From contig JAQCNM010000130.1 in assembly GCA_028275025.1 (NCBI GenBank), positions 1-45,650 on the forward strand: a DNA stretch of 45,650 nt, in the 5' to 3' direction. The notes below the pieces were generated by a model. It was not told the DNA's origin, ran no database searches, and was given only the letters and a program-made list of their open reading frames with translations. The stretch's first letter is position 1. Every line of letters begins with the position of its first letter. The stretch is from Halovenus sp. Its GTDB lineage: Archaea; Halobacteriota; Halobacteria; Halobacteriales; Haloarculaceae. A program made the position numbers and the translations under genes. Below, one piece after another: positions 1-9,364 of this stretch.

Positions 1-478
1 GGGACACCACTCACCGCTAACGGCAGCGGTGCCGTGCGCTCACTGGCAAGCGGCTGAACGTGCCGGACAACCGGACGCCGGGTGACTCGACCCGGTGTCG
101 ATCGGACCGCCCGGACTGTCTGGTCCGCCAACCCGGCCCCCAGGCAGTAACGGCCCGACACCGTACAGGACCGACGAGGCGGTCGGGGCGACTGCCCCGA
201 GGCAGTTGACGCGAACTCGGAGCCATCCTGCCAGCGTGTCCTGCCCGGGGGTGGTGTCGGTGTCTCGTCGACCCATCGACCGGGCCGAAACGCCGTGGGT
301 GTCGTCCAGCAGAACGGGGCTCTCACCCGGCAGTGTGTCCGGTCTCTCGGACGATGTCGGCCTTCCGGTCAGTGGTGCTGTTCGTTGCGAGCACCCGACC
401 GACCACCTCGGGGGTGGTAGACAGACGTCTCTGCCGGCGATATCGAGCCGAGAGGGCCTGTCGGGGTAGCCGGCGGTC

Positions 479-880
479 TCAATCCTCGGTCTCCGAGGTG
501 CCACAGACCATCACCGGCCGGTCTGCGTCTAAGACCACCGACTGCGAGGTGCTGCCGAACAGAACCTTGCCCGCCGGCGAGCGCTTGCGTCCGGCCACAC
601 AGACCAGGTCGGCGTCCACCTCGGCCGCCGTCTCGAGCAACGTCACCTCGGCCGGACCGCTCGCTTCGTGGAGTTGGACGTCGACACCGGCATCTTCGAG
701 GAGTTCCCTCGCGCGCTTGACCGCCTGAACGCGGGTGATGGTCGCACCTTCTGGGTTGTCGACGAAGCTGTGAAACAGGTGGACACGGGCCGCTCCGGGG
801 TCGAACAGGTCGAGAACGGTCGTGGCCTGCGTCACCGCCCGCTCGACGCCTTCGTCGATACCGAGGAGGATGTCTTTCAT
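479..880 (-). CDS. Universal stress protein (UspA family)
   Basis: MKDILLGIDEGVERA start, central ADLVCVAGRKRSPAGKVLFGSTSQSVVLDADRPVMVC typical of Usp (G-x2-G-x9-G-S/T motif). ORF extends to 898; the internal ATG at 880 is preferred. Confidence 0.9.
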   Translation of the reverse strand: MKDILLGIDEGVERAVTQATTVLDLFDPGAARVHLFHSFVDNPEGATITRVQAVKRARELLEDAGVDVQLHEASGPAEVTLLETAAEVDADLVCVAGRKRSPAGKVLFGSTSQSVVLDADRPVMVCGTSETED

Positions 881-922
881 ACGCGGTGTTTGGTGCAAAC
901 GCTAAAGTACCCACCGACGGTG

Positions 923-1645
923 TCAGACGGTCACACCGAGGTAGCGGTCCAGTATCTCCTGTTCGTTTCTGAGTCGCTCGGAGCTACCCTCCCAGACGAC
1001 GGTCCCCTGGTCGATGATGTAGTTACGGTCTGCGAGTTCGAGACAGACGTGGACGTTCTGCTCGACCAGTAACACCGTTATACCGCGGTCGTTGAGGTCG
1101 CGAACGATGTCGACGACGTCGTCGACAATCTGCGGCGCGAGCCCCTCTGTCGGTTCGTCGAGCAACAGAACGTCGGCACCGGCGACGAGTGCGCGTGCGA
1201 TGGCGAGCATCTGCTGTTCGCCGCCCGAGAGCGAGGAGCCGTGGTTGTCGGTTCGCTCACCGAGGTTCGAGAACTGGCCGATCGCCTCGTCGACACTCAT
1301 CGAGTCGGTGTCCTCCGCACCGCCGTGGGCAGCCAGTTGCAGGTTCTCCCGGACAGTCAGCTCCGGGAATATCTGTCGCTCCTCGGGGACCAGCGAGACA
1401 CCGCGTTTTGCGGTTGCCGCCGGGTCCAGGTTGGAGATGTCGTCCCCGCGGTGTGTGACCCGCCCGCTGTCGGGCGAGAGAATGCCGTTTATCGTCCGCA
1501 GTGTGGTCGTCTTTCCGGCCCCGTTCCGGCCGACCATCGAGACTATCTCGCCCGCCTCGACCGAGAGGCTGACGTCACGGAGGATGGTCGTCTCGCCGTA
1601 GCCGGCGTCGACGTTCTCTACACCCAGAACCTCGTCGGCGCTCAC
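923..1645 (-). CDS. livF: Branched-chain amino-acid type ABC transporter ATP-binding protein (LivF-like)
   Basis: Walker A GRNGAGKTT, signature LSGGEQQM, Walker B VLLLDEPTEGLAP; overlaps livG by 4 bp. Confidence 0.93.
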   Translation of the reverse strand: MSADEVLGVENVDAGYGETTILRDVSLSVEAGEIVSMVGRNGAGKTTTLRTINGILSPDSGRVTHRGDDISNLDPAATAKRGVSLVPEERQIFPELTVRENLQLAAHGGAEDTDSMSVDEAIGQFSNLGERTDNHGSSLSGGEQQMLAIARALVAGADVLLLDEPTEGLAPQIVDDVVDIVRDLNDRGITVLLVEQNVHVCLELADRNYIIDQGTVVWEGSSERLRNEQEILDRYLGVTV

Positions 1646-2442
1646 AGCTCTGCACCTCCGATGTAGGCGTCCTGTACCTCGGGGTCGTTCGCGATCGCCT
1701 CCGGCGACCCCTCGGCGATCACCTCCCCCCGGTTCAACACCGTGATACTGTCGGACAGCTCCATCACGAGTTCGATGTCGTGCTCGACGAGCACGAGCGA
1801 CTGCTCGGCGAGCACGTCCCGGATCAGGTCGACCGTTTCCTGTGTCTGCTCGGGACTCATCCCGGCGGTCGGCTCGTCGAACAGCACCAGTTCGGGGTCG
1901 GTTGCGAGCACGGCACCGATCTCCAGGCGGCGCTTGTCACCGTACGGGAGGGCGGCGGCCGTCTCCTCGGCGACGGCCGCCAGCCCGACCTGCTCGAGTA
2001 TCCGGTCGACTGCCTCGTTTATCTCGTCGTACCGGTCCGTCGGCCGGAACAGCGACTCGAGGAGACCGTAGCTGTCACGACGGGTCGCCTGCACGGCGAG
2101 ACGGACGTTCTCCCGGACCGAGAGCCCGTCTAGCACGTTCGAGATCTGGAACGACCGGCCCATCCCCAACTGGATTCGTTTCTCCGGCGGCCGGTCGGTG
2201 ACCTCCTCGCCGTTGAAGTACACTGCCCCCTCGGTGGCGTCGAGCGCCCCGGAGATGAGGTTGAACAGGGTGGTCTTGCCCGCGCCGTTCGGTCCGATGA
2301 TACTCCGGAACTCGCCGCGCTCGACGGTGAGGCTGACCTCGTCGATAGCGGTGAAACTGCCAAAGCGCTTGACCAGACCCTCCGTCCGGAGCATCGCCGT
2401 CGACTCACGCGCGTCCGCGGCGGGGTCACCTGTCGTCGCCAT
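1642..2442 (-). CDS. livG: Branched-chain amino-acid type ABC transporter ATP-binding protein (LivG-like)
   Basis: Walker A GPNGAGKTT, LivG-type ALPYGDKRRLEIGAVLATDPELVLFDEPTAGMSPEQ; ATG/stop overlap with neighbours. Confidence 0.93.
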   Translation of the reverse strand: MATTGDPAADARESTAMLRTEGLVKRFGSFTAIDEVSLTVERGEFRSIIGPNGAGKTTLFNLISGALDATEGAVYFNGEEVTDRPPEKRIQLGMGRSFQISNVLDGLSVRENVRLAVQATRRDSYGLLESLFRPTDRYDEINEAVDRILEQVGLAAVAEETAAALPYGDKRRLEIGAVLATDPELVLFDEPTAGMSPEQTQETVDLIRDVLAEQSLVLVEHDIELVMELSDSITVLNRGEVIAEGSPEAIANDPEVQDAYIGGAEL

Positions 2443-4601
2443 CAGTCGTCACCCCTCGCGGTTGGCTGCTCGGCGGGTGTCGCCCTCGTCGGCCGGAACC
2501 GGTCCGGCAGGTACGGTTCGAGTTTCGCGGGAACCGAGACGAGACCACTCGGGAGAAAGAGTACGAACAACACGAACACCGTCCCGAGGACGAGCCGCCA
2601 GCGGCGGGTGAAATCGGGGATCGTGTCTGCGACCCCGGACAGACCGACCAGTGTCAGCAGACCCCGCAGGCTGTCGAACACGACACCGTCCTGGATAATC
2701 TCTTCGAGCCCGAAAAAGACGAAAGCCCCGATGAGCGGGCCAAACAGGGTGCCCAGTCCACCGAGCACGACCATGATAATCACCTCGCCGGATTTCAGCC
2801 ACTCGGCGGCCCCCGGGGAGACAAAGGGGTTCGACAGCGCGGATAGCACCCCGGCCAGAGTGGCGAACATCCCGCTGATGACGAACGCACGGCGCTTGTA
2901 CACCGTCGGGTCGTACCCCAGGAACTGGACCCGGGTCTCGTTCTCGCGAATCCCCTTCAGCACGGCCCCGAAGGGCGCGTTGAGTATCCGTCGTAGAATA
3001 AAGAACGAACCGACGAGCACACTCAGGATGATGTAGTAGAGCAACAGACGGTCTGTCAGCGTGACCGGCCCCAGGTAGACGGCAATCCCGTCGAGATGGA
3101 CGCCGATATCCCCGACCCCGTAGAACGTCGAGAACCCGAACAGTCCCTCGGACCCACCGGTGAGTTCGAAGTCGACGAGCATAGCCGAGTCGACACCCGG
3201 AACCGCGGTGAGCACCGTGTGGAGCCAGCCGTCTTGAATCCACCCGTCGATGTCGATAACCAGGTTGTGATACAGTTCGGCGAACCCGAGTGTTATCATG
3301 GCAAAGTACACCCCACTGACGCGGATCGAGAGGTAGCCGACGACGTACGCAACGGCGGTTCCAACGGCGAGAGCAACGGCGGCGGCAACGAGAACCGACT
3401 CCGTGGCGTTCGTGAGCACCGTCCCGGCGGTGTACGAGCCGAGCCCCCAGAACAGGACGTGCCCGAGTGAGACGAGTCCGGCGTAGCCCATTATAAAGTC
3501 GAGCGACAGCGCGAACAGCCCCCAGATGAGGATACGGATCATCAGAAACTCCACGGTCGACGGCTCCAACAGCGAACCGGAGGCGAGCGGCAGGAGCGCG
3601 AGCAGCCCGACCGTCCCAACCCCGAGAAACTGCCGCTGTCGGTCGGTGAGCAACGACCGGTCGGCACCGACGAGCAGTTGCCCGCTCTCCTCGTTGAACT
3701 CGCTTCCGAACAGCCCCCTCGGGCGCAGCACGAGCACGCCGATCATCAGAATAAAGATAATCATCCCGTCGAACTGCGGCAGTGCAGGAACGAGTGTGAA
3801 ACCGTCGATAGCCGGGAAGTCCGGCTTGATAACCGACTCCTGAAGCACGCCGACACCGATTCCGCCGAGAACAGCCCCCTTGAAACTACCCAACCCGCCG
3901 AGAACGACGATCACGAACGCCGGAATGATAAACGCGGAACCCAACCCAGGGGTGACCTGGCCGCGGCCGGCGATGACAATACCGGCGACGGCGGCCAGCG
4001 CGGCACCAGCACCAAACACCAGCGAGTAGTACTGGTCGATATCGATACCCAGATTCCGGACCATACGGCGGTCCTGCGCACCGGCACGGACGATGAGTCC
4101 GTACCGGGTGTAGTTCAACACGGCCCAGACCCCGGCCGTCACGATGCTCCCGAAGACGATCATGAACACCGCGTACCGGCTGAAACTCCCGCCCAGGGCG
4201 TCGAACGTTCCCGTGATGAACTCCGGTCGGGACAACGACGTCGGCTCCGGTCCCCAGACGAGGATGACGAGATCGCTTATTATCAACACCAGACCGAACG
4301 TGAGCAGGATGTGGTACAGCGGGTTCCGGTCGTACAGCGGTCGTACGGTGAACCGTTCGATGAGGACTCCGATGCCCCCGACGATCAGCGGCGCCACCAG
4401 TAGTGCGAGGTAGAAGCCTACCCCGCCGAGCGGAGAGACAACGGCGAGTGCAAAGTACGCCCCCAGGCCGAACAGTTCGCCGTGTGCGAAGTTGATCACG
4501 TTCATCACGCCGAAGATGACAGACAACCCGGACGCGAGGAGCGCGTACACCATTCCGACGGTGAGCCCATCGAGTAACTGCTGTACGAGTGCTTCGACCA
4601 T
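2442..4601 (-). CDS. Fused branched-chain amino-acid type ABC permease (LivH-LivM single polypeptide, 719 aa)
   Basis: N-terminal half LivH-like (GLTVGMVYALLASGLSVIFGVMNVINFAHGELF ... VLRPRGLFG); C-terminal half LivM-like (GLFALSLDFIMGYAGLVSLGHVLFWGLGSYTAG ... VVLGGLGTLFGPLIGAFVF) in one uninterrupted frame. Confidence 0.92.
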   Translation of the reverse strand: MVEALVQQLLDGLTVGMVYALLASGLSVIFGVMNVINFAHGELFGLGAYFALAVVSPLGGVGFYLALLVAPLIVGGIGVLIERFTVRPLYDRNPLYHILLTFGLVLIISDLVILVWGPEPTSLSRPEFITGTFDALGGSFSRYAVFMIVFGSIVTAGVWAVLNYTRYGLIVRAGAQDRRMVRNLGIDIDQYYSLVFGAGAALAAVAGIVIAGRGQVTPGLGSAFIIPAFVIVVLGGLGSFKGAVLGGIGVGVLQESVIKPDFPAIDGFTLVPALPQFDGMIIFILMIGVLVLRPRGLFGSEFNEESGQLLVGADRSLLTDRQRQFLGVGTVGLLALLPLASGSLLEPSTVEFLMIRILIWGLFALSLDFIMGYAGLVSLGHVLFWGLGSYTAGTVLTNATESVLVAAAVALAVGTAVAYVVGYLSIRVSGVYFAMITLGFAELYHNLVIDIDGWIQDGWLHTVLTAVPGVDSAMLVDFELTGGSEGLFGFSTFYGVGDIGVHLDGIAVYLGPVTLTDRLLLYYIILSVLVGSFFILRRILNAPFGAVLKGIRENETRVQFLGYDPTVYKRRAFVISGMFATLAGVLSALSNPFVSPGAAEWLKSGEVIIMVVLGGLGTLFGPLIGAFVFFGLEEIIQDGVVFDSLRGLLTLVGLSGVADTIPDFTRRWRLVLGTVFVLFVLFLPSGLVSVPAKLEPYLPDRFRPTRATPAEQPTARGDD

Positions 4602-4656
4602 TGAAATCGTATTATGTTGTGGGCGTGATGTAGTTATCTAAAGCACGCTGAAAGAT

Positions 4657-5937
4657 TCAGAGACCACAGCCGACCGCGTCACAGGCGGGGATGGCCTCCT
4701 CGCCCTCGAGTTTGGTCAGTAGTTCGACATCGGCCACCTCACCCTGGTCGGGTGCCACGTTCTGTGCCATCCAGACCGGGTTGGTCGCCTGCTGGTCACA
4801 CTCCCGGAACGTGACCTCGCCGAAGATGGTCTCCCGTGACAGCCCCGAGAGAGTCTCCCGGACCACCGTCGGGTCCCGCGACCCCGCCTCCTGGATGCCG
4901 GTCGCGATGGTGTACACCGACTCGTACCCGACACGCGAGAAGTTGTCGGGCGCCGAGTCGTACTCGTTCTGGTAGGCCTCGACGAACGCCCGGTTGTCGC
5001 CGGTCTCGATGCCCGGCACGTACCGGGTCCCGCTGTATATCTCCCCGTTGTATCCGGCCGTTCCGGCACCACCGCGCACGACACTGAACGACCCGGTCGT
5101 GGTGACGATCGGGATCTGGTTGCCGAGGTCACGGCCGGCCGCCTGTGCGAGAAAGCGGATGAGGTGACCGCCGGTCGCCCCGACGACGAGGGCGTCGGCC
5201 GCGTCGACGTTGTCCTCGATCTGGGTGAGCACAGATTCGAAGTTTGTCGCTCCCTGTGCCGAACTGGTGAACCCGACCTCCTCGTAGCTGTCACTCAGAT
5301 TTTGCATCCGCCTGTCGACCTCCTCCCGAACGGAGTCGCCGTACGCGTAGTCGGCAATCTGGTAGTGTATCTTGTCGCCGAGGTTGTCGACCATCCACTG
5401 TGTCATCACCTCGGCAATCTGGGCAGTGTTCGTCTCGAAACGAAAGACGTACTCGTTACAGTTGCTCCCCGTGATGGAGACGTCTGCGGCACCCGGCGTG
5501 TAGACGACCTCCTGATTGCCTGCCACCTCGTTTATCGACAGGGCGACCGAACTCGAGATCGCCCCGGTAATAAATCCTGCACCGTCGTCCTGGATAGCTG
5601 ACTGTGCCGCCTGCACGCCGTCTTCTGGACTCAACTGCGTGTCGTACTCCTCGGTCTCGAACTCGAAGTCGAACTCGTCGCTCTGGTTTATCTCGTCTAC
5701 GGCGAGTGTCTCCCCGTTGTTTCGCTCCTCCGCGAGCGCGGCGAAGTCCCCGGTGAACGGTTCGAGAATCCCCAACTGCACAGTGTCGAAGTCGGCCCCG
5801 CCGTTCCCGCCACCGTCTCCCCCGTCGTCGTCAGTGCTACCGATACAACCAGCGAGTCCGGCGACCCCGAGTGCCCCCGTCGCGCCCGCCGCTTGCAGAA
5901 CTGTCCGCCGGTCGTACTGGCCTGTCTCTCCCGACAT
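4657..5937 (-). CDS. Substrate-binding lipoprotein of branched-chain amino-acid type ABC transporter (LivK-like, Tat signal + lipobox)
   Basis: DRRTVLQAAGATGALGVAGLAGC Tat/lipobox; periplasmic-binding type 1 fold features (GILEPFTGDFAALAEERNNGETLAVDEIN; GAISSSVALSINEVAGNQEVVYTPGAAD). Confidence 0.9.
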   Translation of the reverse strand: MSGETGQYDRRTVLQAAGATGALGVAGLAGCIGSTDDDGGDGGGNGGADFDTVQLGILEPFTGDFAALAEERNNGETLAVDEINQSDEFDFEFETEEYDTQLSPEDGVQAAQSAIQDDGAGFITGAISSSVALSINEVAGNQEVVYTPGAADVSITGSNCNEYVFRFETNTAQIAEVMTQWMVDNLGDKIHYQIADYAYGDSVREEVDRRMQNLSDSYEEVGFTSSAQGATNFESVLTQIEDNVDAADALVVGATGGHLIRFLAQAAGRDLGNQIPIVTTTGSFSVVRGGAGTAGYNGEIYSGTRYVPGIETGDNRAFVEAYQNEYDSAPDNFSRVGYESVYTIATGIQEAGSRDPTVVRETLSGLSRETIFGEVTFRECDQQATNPVWMAQNVAPDQGEVADVELLTKLEGEEAIPACDAVGCGL

Positions 5938-6124
5938 AGGGGTACAGTTGGATTTCAGGGTATAATAAATCCTTGTGTGACAACGTATAACATACTGTAT
6001 CCGTAACTGGATACGTAGCAGTCGTTCTCGACGACCCGATTAGGGCGGATACGTCGACAGATGACACAGTTTAGACGACTCTCGCCCGGAGCGACCCGGT
6101 TTGGCGGTCCAGAGCGTTCGGGTG

Positions 6125-6508
6125 TCAGCCCGTCTTGTAGACACCGCGGGCGTCGGCTACCTGTGTGCCGTCGTCGGCGAACACGTCGACGTCGACGACA
6201 CCGACATCGCCACCGTTGCGCTTGACCGTTGCCTCGGCCCGGAGGTCACCTGTGCCCGCTTCGAGGTAGTCGATACGCATGTCCACCGTCGGCACCGGAC
6301 GGTCGACCAGTGAGACCAGCGCGGCCCCGCCGACGGTGTCTGCGAGCGTGAAGGTGACACCGCCGTGGGCCATGACCCGGTCCTCGCTCCAGGAGAGTTC
6401 CTCGCGCATCTCGATGCGTCCCTCGGCGTGCCCGTCGTCGACGGCGGTCACCTCGACACCCAGCAGGTCGGCAAACGGCATGTTCTGAAAGAATCCTTCG
6501 ATGTCCAT
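6125..6508 (-). CDS. PaaI-family hotdog thioesterase
   Basis: MPFADLLGVEVTAVDDGHAEGRIEM... MAHGGVTFTLADTVGGAAL... GDLRAEATVKRNGG. ORF extends to 6571; ATG at 6508 preferred. Confidence 0.85.
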   Translation of the reverse strand: MDIEGFFQNMPFADLLGVEVTAVDDGHAEGRIEMREELSWSEDRVMAHGGVTFTLADTVGGAALVSLVDRPVPTVDMRIDYLEAGTGDLRAEATVKRNGGDVGVVDVDVFADDGTQVADARGVYKTG

Positions 6509-6672
6509 CGGTACCAGTTCGGTTCGCCGCCGACCGGTATAAGTGTTGAGCAGTTCAAGCGGGTGGCTCACGGACCCGGAGACGCCGGCGCTGTGGTCGC
6601 CAGTCCTCCCATCCGTCGACAGTCGCTAACGGAGTCTGTACCGGCCGCGACGTCTCGACCGCCCGAGTCCAG

Positions 6673-7677
6673 TCACTCGACCCGTGGCTGTACTTCCTCA
6701 CCCAGCAACCGGATACAGTCGGCCATCTGCCCCGTGCCGACGCCCGGGTGGTAGGTCCGGAAGATAAAGTGAATGTCGTCGCCGAGTGCGTCCCGGTACG
6801 CCGACAGTTCGTCGACAACCTGGTCGGGTGTCCCGAATATCGCCTGTTCTTTGAGCTCTGTTTTCCGCTCCGGGGAGAGTTCGTCGACGGTCTCGCCGGA
6901 GAATATCTCTTGGTACCGGCGCTGGATGTACAGGTAGCCGTCCCGCATCTGCTCCCACGCCTCCTCCCGGGAGTCACCGACAAAGCCGTGCTGGATGACG
7001 TACACCTGAAACTCGCCGTCGATGGCCTCCTCCTCGCGGACGTACTCGATATCCTCGACCCGCTTTCTCACACCATCCAGCGAGAGCGAGGAGGGGACAC
7101 ACCAGGCATCACCGAGGCGTGCCGCCCGTCTGACGGCCGGTTTCGCGCTCCCGCCGAGCATGACCGGAACGCCGTGTGCCGGTTTCGGCGTGACCGTCAC
7201 CCCGGGACCGGCGTCGTGAAACTCGGGGTCGTAGTCGAGTTCCCCGGGCGACCACGCCGCACGGACGGTCCGGACGGCGTCCACGAGGCGGTCGACCCGC
7301 TCCTCGTGCGGGACGCCGAACGGCCCGAGTTCGTCGGTGTTGGAGCCGATTGCCAGACCGAGTGTCGTCCGACCGCCGGCGATCTGGTCGACTGTCGCGA
7401 TATCCTCCGCCAGCCGAACAGAGTCGTACAGCGGCGCGAGCGCGATACACGACCCCAGTTCGATCTCCTCGGTCGCCGCGGCGAGTGCCCCGAGTGCGGG
7501 CATCACGCCCGAGAGGTAGCTATCCTCCAGAAAGTGGTGTTCCGACACCCAGGCGCTGTCCAGACCGGCGTCGTCGATTGTGGCGCCGAGTTCGAGCATC
7601 TCGTCGTAGATCTCGCTCATCGAACGGTCGTCGTCCGGACGCTGCTGGCAGGTAAACAGACCGGTCCCGAGTTCCAT
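6673..7677 (-). CDS. LLM-class flavin-dependent oxidoreductase (luciferase-like monooxygenase)
   Basis: Luciferase-like features: DSAWVSEHHF, GSCIALAPLYDSVRLAEDIATVDQIAGGRTTLGLAIGSNTDEL. Confidence 0.88.
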   Translation of the reverse strand: MELGTGLFTCQQRPDDDRSMSEIYDEMLELGATIDDAGLDSAWVSEHHFLEDSYLSGVMPALGALAAATEEIELGSCIALAPLYDSVRLAEDIATVDQIAGGRTTLGLAIGSNTDELGPFGVPHEERVDRLVDAVRTVRAAWSPGELDYDPEFHDAGPGVTVTPKPAHGVPVMLGGSAKPAVRRAARLGDAWCVPSSLSLDGVRKRVEDIEYVREEEAIDGEFQVYVIQHGFVGDSREEAWEQMRDGYLYIQRRYQEIFSGETVDELSPERKTELKEQAIFGTPDQVVDELSAYRDALGDDIHFIFRTYHPGVGTGQMADCIRLLGEEVQPRVE

Positions 7678-7789
7678 ACCCCCCTTTCTGTGGGCGAGGG
7701 TCTTAACAATACTGACATTTCAGTCACACGTTCCGGTTCGTGGGCGTACCGGAGTGCCCACGGCTACCGATATCCGGACACGGAAACGG

Positions 7790-7882
7790 TCGCGGATGCG
7801 GGTCCACGGGCGCACAGAAGTCGCGGATGCGGGTCCACGGGCGCACAGAAGTCGCAGGTGTGAATCGACGGGCACACGGAAC
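7790..7882. repeat. 31-bp tandem repeat, two perfect units plus one degenerate
   Basis: Unit TCGCGGATGCGGGTCCACGGGCGCACAGAAG at 7790-7820 and 7821-7851; diverged third copy at 7852-7882. Confidence 0.95.
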
Positions 7883-7921
7883 GCGGGCGTCGCCGCGGGG
7901 GTGGGTCGCGGCTCCGCAGGG

Positions 7922-9190
7922 TCAGTAGTCGACCCGGGTGATCTCCTCGACCGGCCACTGGCTGAGCACCTCGACCCCGTTCTCGCGGACGACTACCATC
8001 TCCTCGACACGGACGCCCTGCCGGTCTGCCGGTTGCATCGTCTCGACGGCCATCGTCATCCCCTCCTCTATCTCGATCGGGTACTCCGGCGAGAGCCCGC
8101 GCCAGATCAGCGGCACCTCGTACAGCTGGAGCCCGAGCCCGTGTGCCCAGTGGTTCGTGGTCATCTGCCAGAACTCCTCGGCGTCGTACCAGTCCATGTG
8201 CTCGCCCGCCTCGTCGGGGAACCCCTCGCAGATCTCGTCGGTGGTCGCCCCGGGTTCGATCCGTTCGAGCACGTCGTACAGGTCGTCACGGGCCCGCTCG
8301 TAGGCGTCACGCTGTGCCGCCGTCGGTCGGCCCACGCTGAATGTCCGGTAGTAACAGGAGCGATAGCCCATGAACCCGATGTTGTAGAAATCGGCGTACA
8401 CGAGATCGTTCGGCCGGACCATCCGGTCGGTGGTGTTTGCCTGATGTTTGGGCCAGGTGTTCGGCCCGGAGGTGACGTATCCGCCCTGTGCCATCGCCCC
8501 GTGTTGCCACAGTTCCCTGACCGCCTCACCCCAGATCTCGCTCTCGCGCTTCCCGGGGGCCGTGACCTCGGTGAGCCGCTGGAACCCGGCCTCACAGATA
8601 GCGGCGACCTGCCGGAGACACTCGATCTCGTCGCGGGTCTTCGTTTTTCGGGCGTCGAGCATGAGCTCCGTACCCGCACCCGCCTCGACGTCGACGCCGC
8701 GGCTCTCGAAGGCTCCGACGAGACCACCACCGGCCACGTCGATGCCGAGCGGTTCGTCCGCGACACCGTACTCCGTCATCGCGGTGTACACCGTCTCCGC
8801 CATCTTGTCTGTCAGCCAGTCACGAGCCCCGGGATGTCCAGACGCTCGGGGGACGTTCCCGAGACCGGGGCAGGCGTACCGGATATCGTCGAGCCAGGGG
8901 CAGTTGTAACGCTGGTTGCTGGCGTGGTCCGCGGTGTCCCAGTGGACAACGTCACCGTTCTCGGTCAACAGGGTGTAGTGGTCGGCGCCGCTGCCGCCGG
9001 TCATCGCCAGCCCGGTCACGTACCGCACGTTCGGGTCGTTGATGAGCAACAACGAGCCGAGTTCCGCGTCCTGTAGCCGCTCCAGTGCGCGTGCCTTGCG
9101 CTCCCGGCGGAGCCGTTGCATGTCGATACGCTCCTCCCAGTCGACGGCCATCGTGCCACGAGTGCCCTCCATGAACTCGCGCTCGTACAT
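7922..9190 (-). CDS. M24-family (Xaa-Pro aminopeptidase/creatinase/DddP-like fold) protein with altered metal-ligand position
   Basis: Pita-bread domain motifs NHWAHGLGLQLYEVP, IEEGMTMAVETMQ, RVEEMVVV; SGPNTWPKHQAN...VYADFYNIGFMGYRSCYYRTFSVG. Confidence 0.82.
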   Translation of the reverse strand: MYEREFMEGTRGTMAVDWEERIDMQRLRRERKARALERLQDAELGSLLLINDPNVRYVTGLAMTGGSGADHYTLLTENGDVVHWDTADHASNQRYNCPWLDDIRYACPGLGNVPRASGHPGARDWLTDKMAETVYTAMTEYGVADEPLGIDVAGGGLVGAFESRGVDVEAGAGTELMLDARKTKTRDEIECLRQVAAICEAGFQRLTEVTAPGKRESEIWGEAVRELWQHGAMAQGGYVTSGPNTWPKHQANTTDRMVRPNDLVYADFYNIGFMGYRSCYYRTFSVGRPTAAQRDAYERARDDLYDVLERIEPGATTDEICEGFPDEAGEHMDWYDAEEFWQMTTNHWAHGLGLQLYEVPLIWRGLSPEYPIEIEEGMTMAVETMQPADRQGVRVEEMVVVRENGVEVLSQWPVEEITRVDY

Positions 9191-9364
9191 CAGGGCTGTC
9201 TACTCGACGCCAGCTAATCAACCCCCACATTCCCGGCGGCACTCGGGCGGGGGTCGGAGAGGACACAGGTCACACCCGGAAAACGGGACACCGACCCGAT
9301 TGCTCCCGGCCCCGTCACGCGCAGGCTGACACCGCGTAAGACACAGACCCCGCGTGGAGGCGGG

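Noticed and set aside
40-504. 154-aa ORF and other long overlapping ORFs in the first 480 bp
   Set aside because: High-GC spurious frames: Arg/Pro/Ser-rich, no motif, overlapping on both strands.
3678-4403. 241-aa plus-strand ORF opposite the permease
   Set aside because: Antisense mirror of a hydrophobic coding sequence (Asp/Glu/Arg/His-rich), a common artefact in high-GC genomes.
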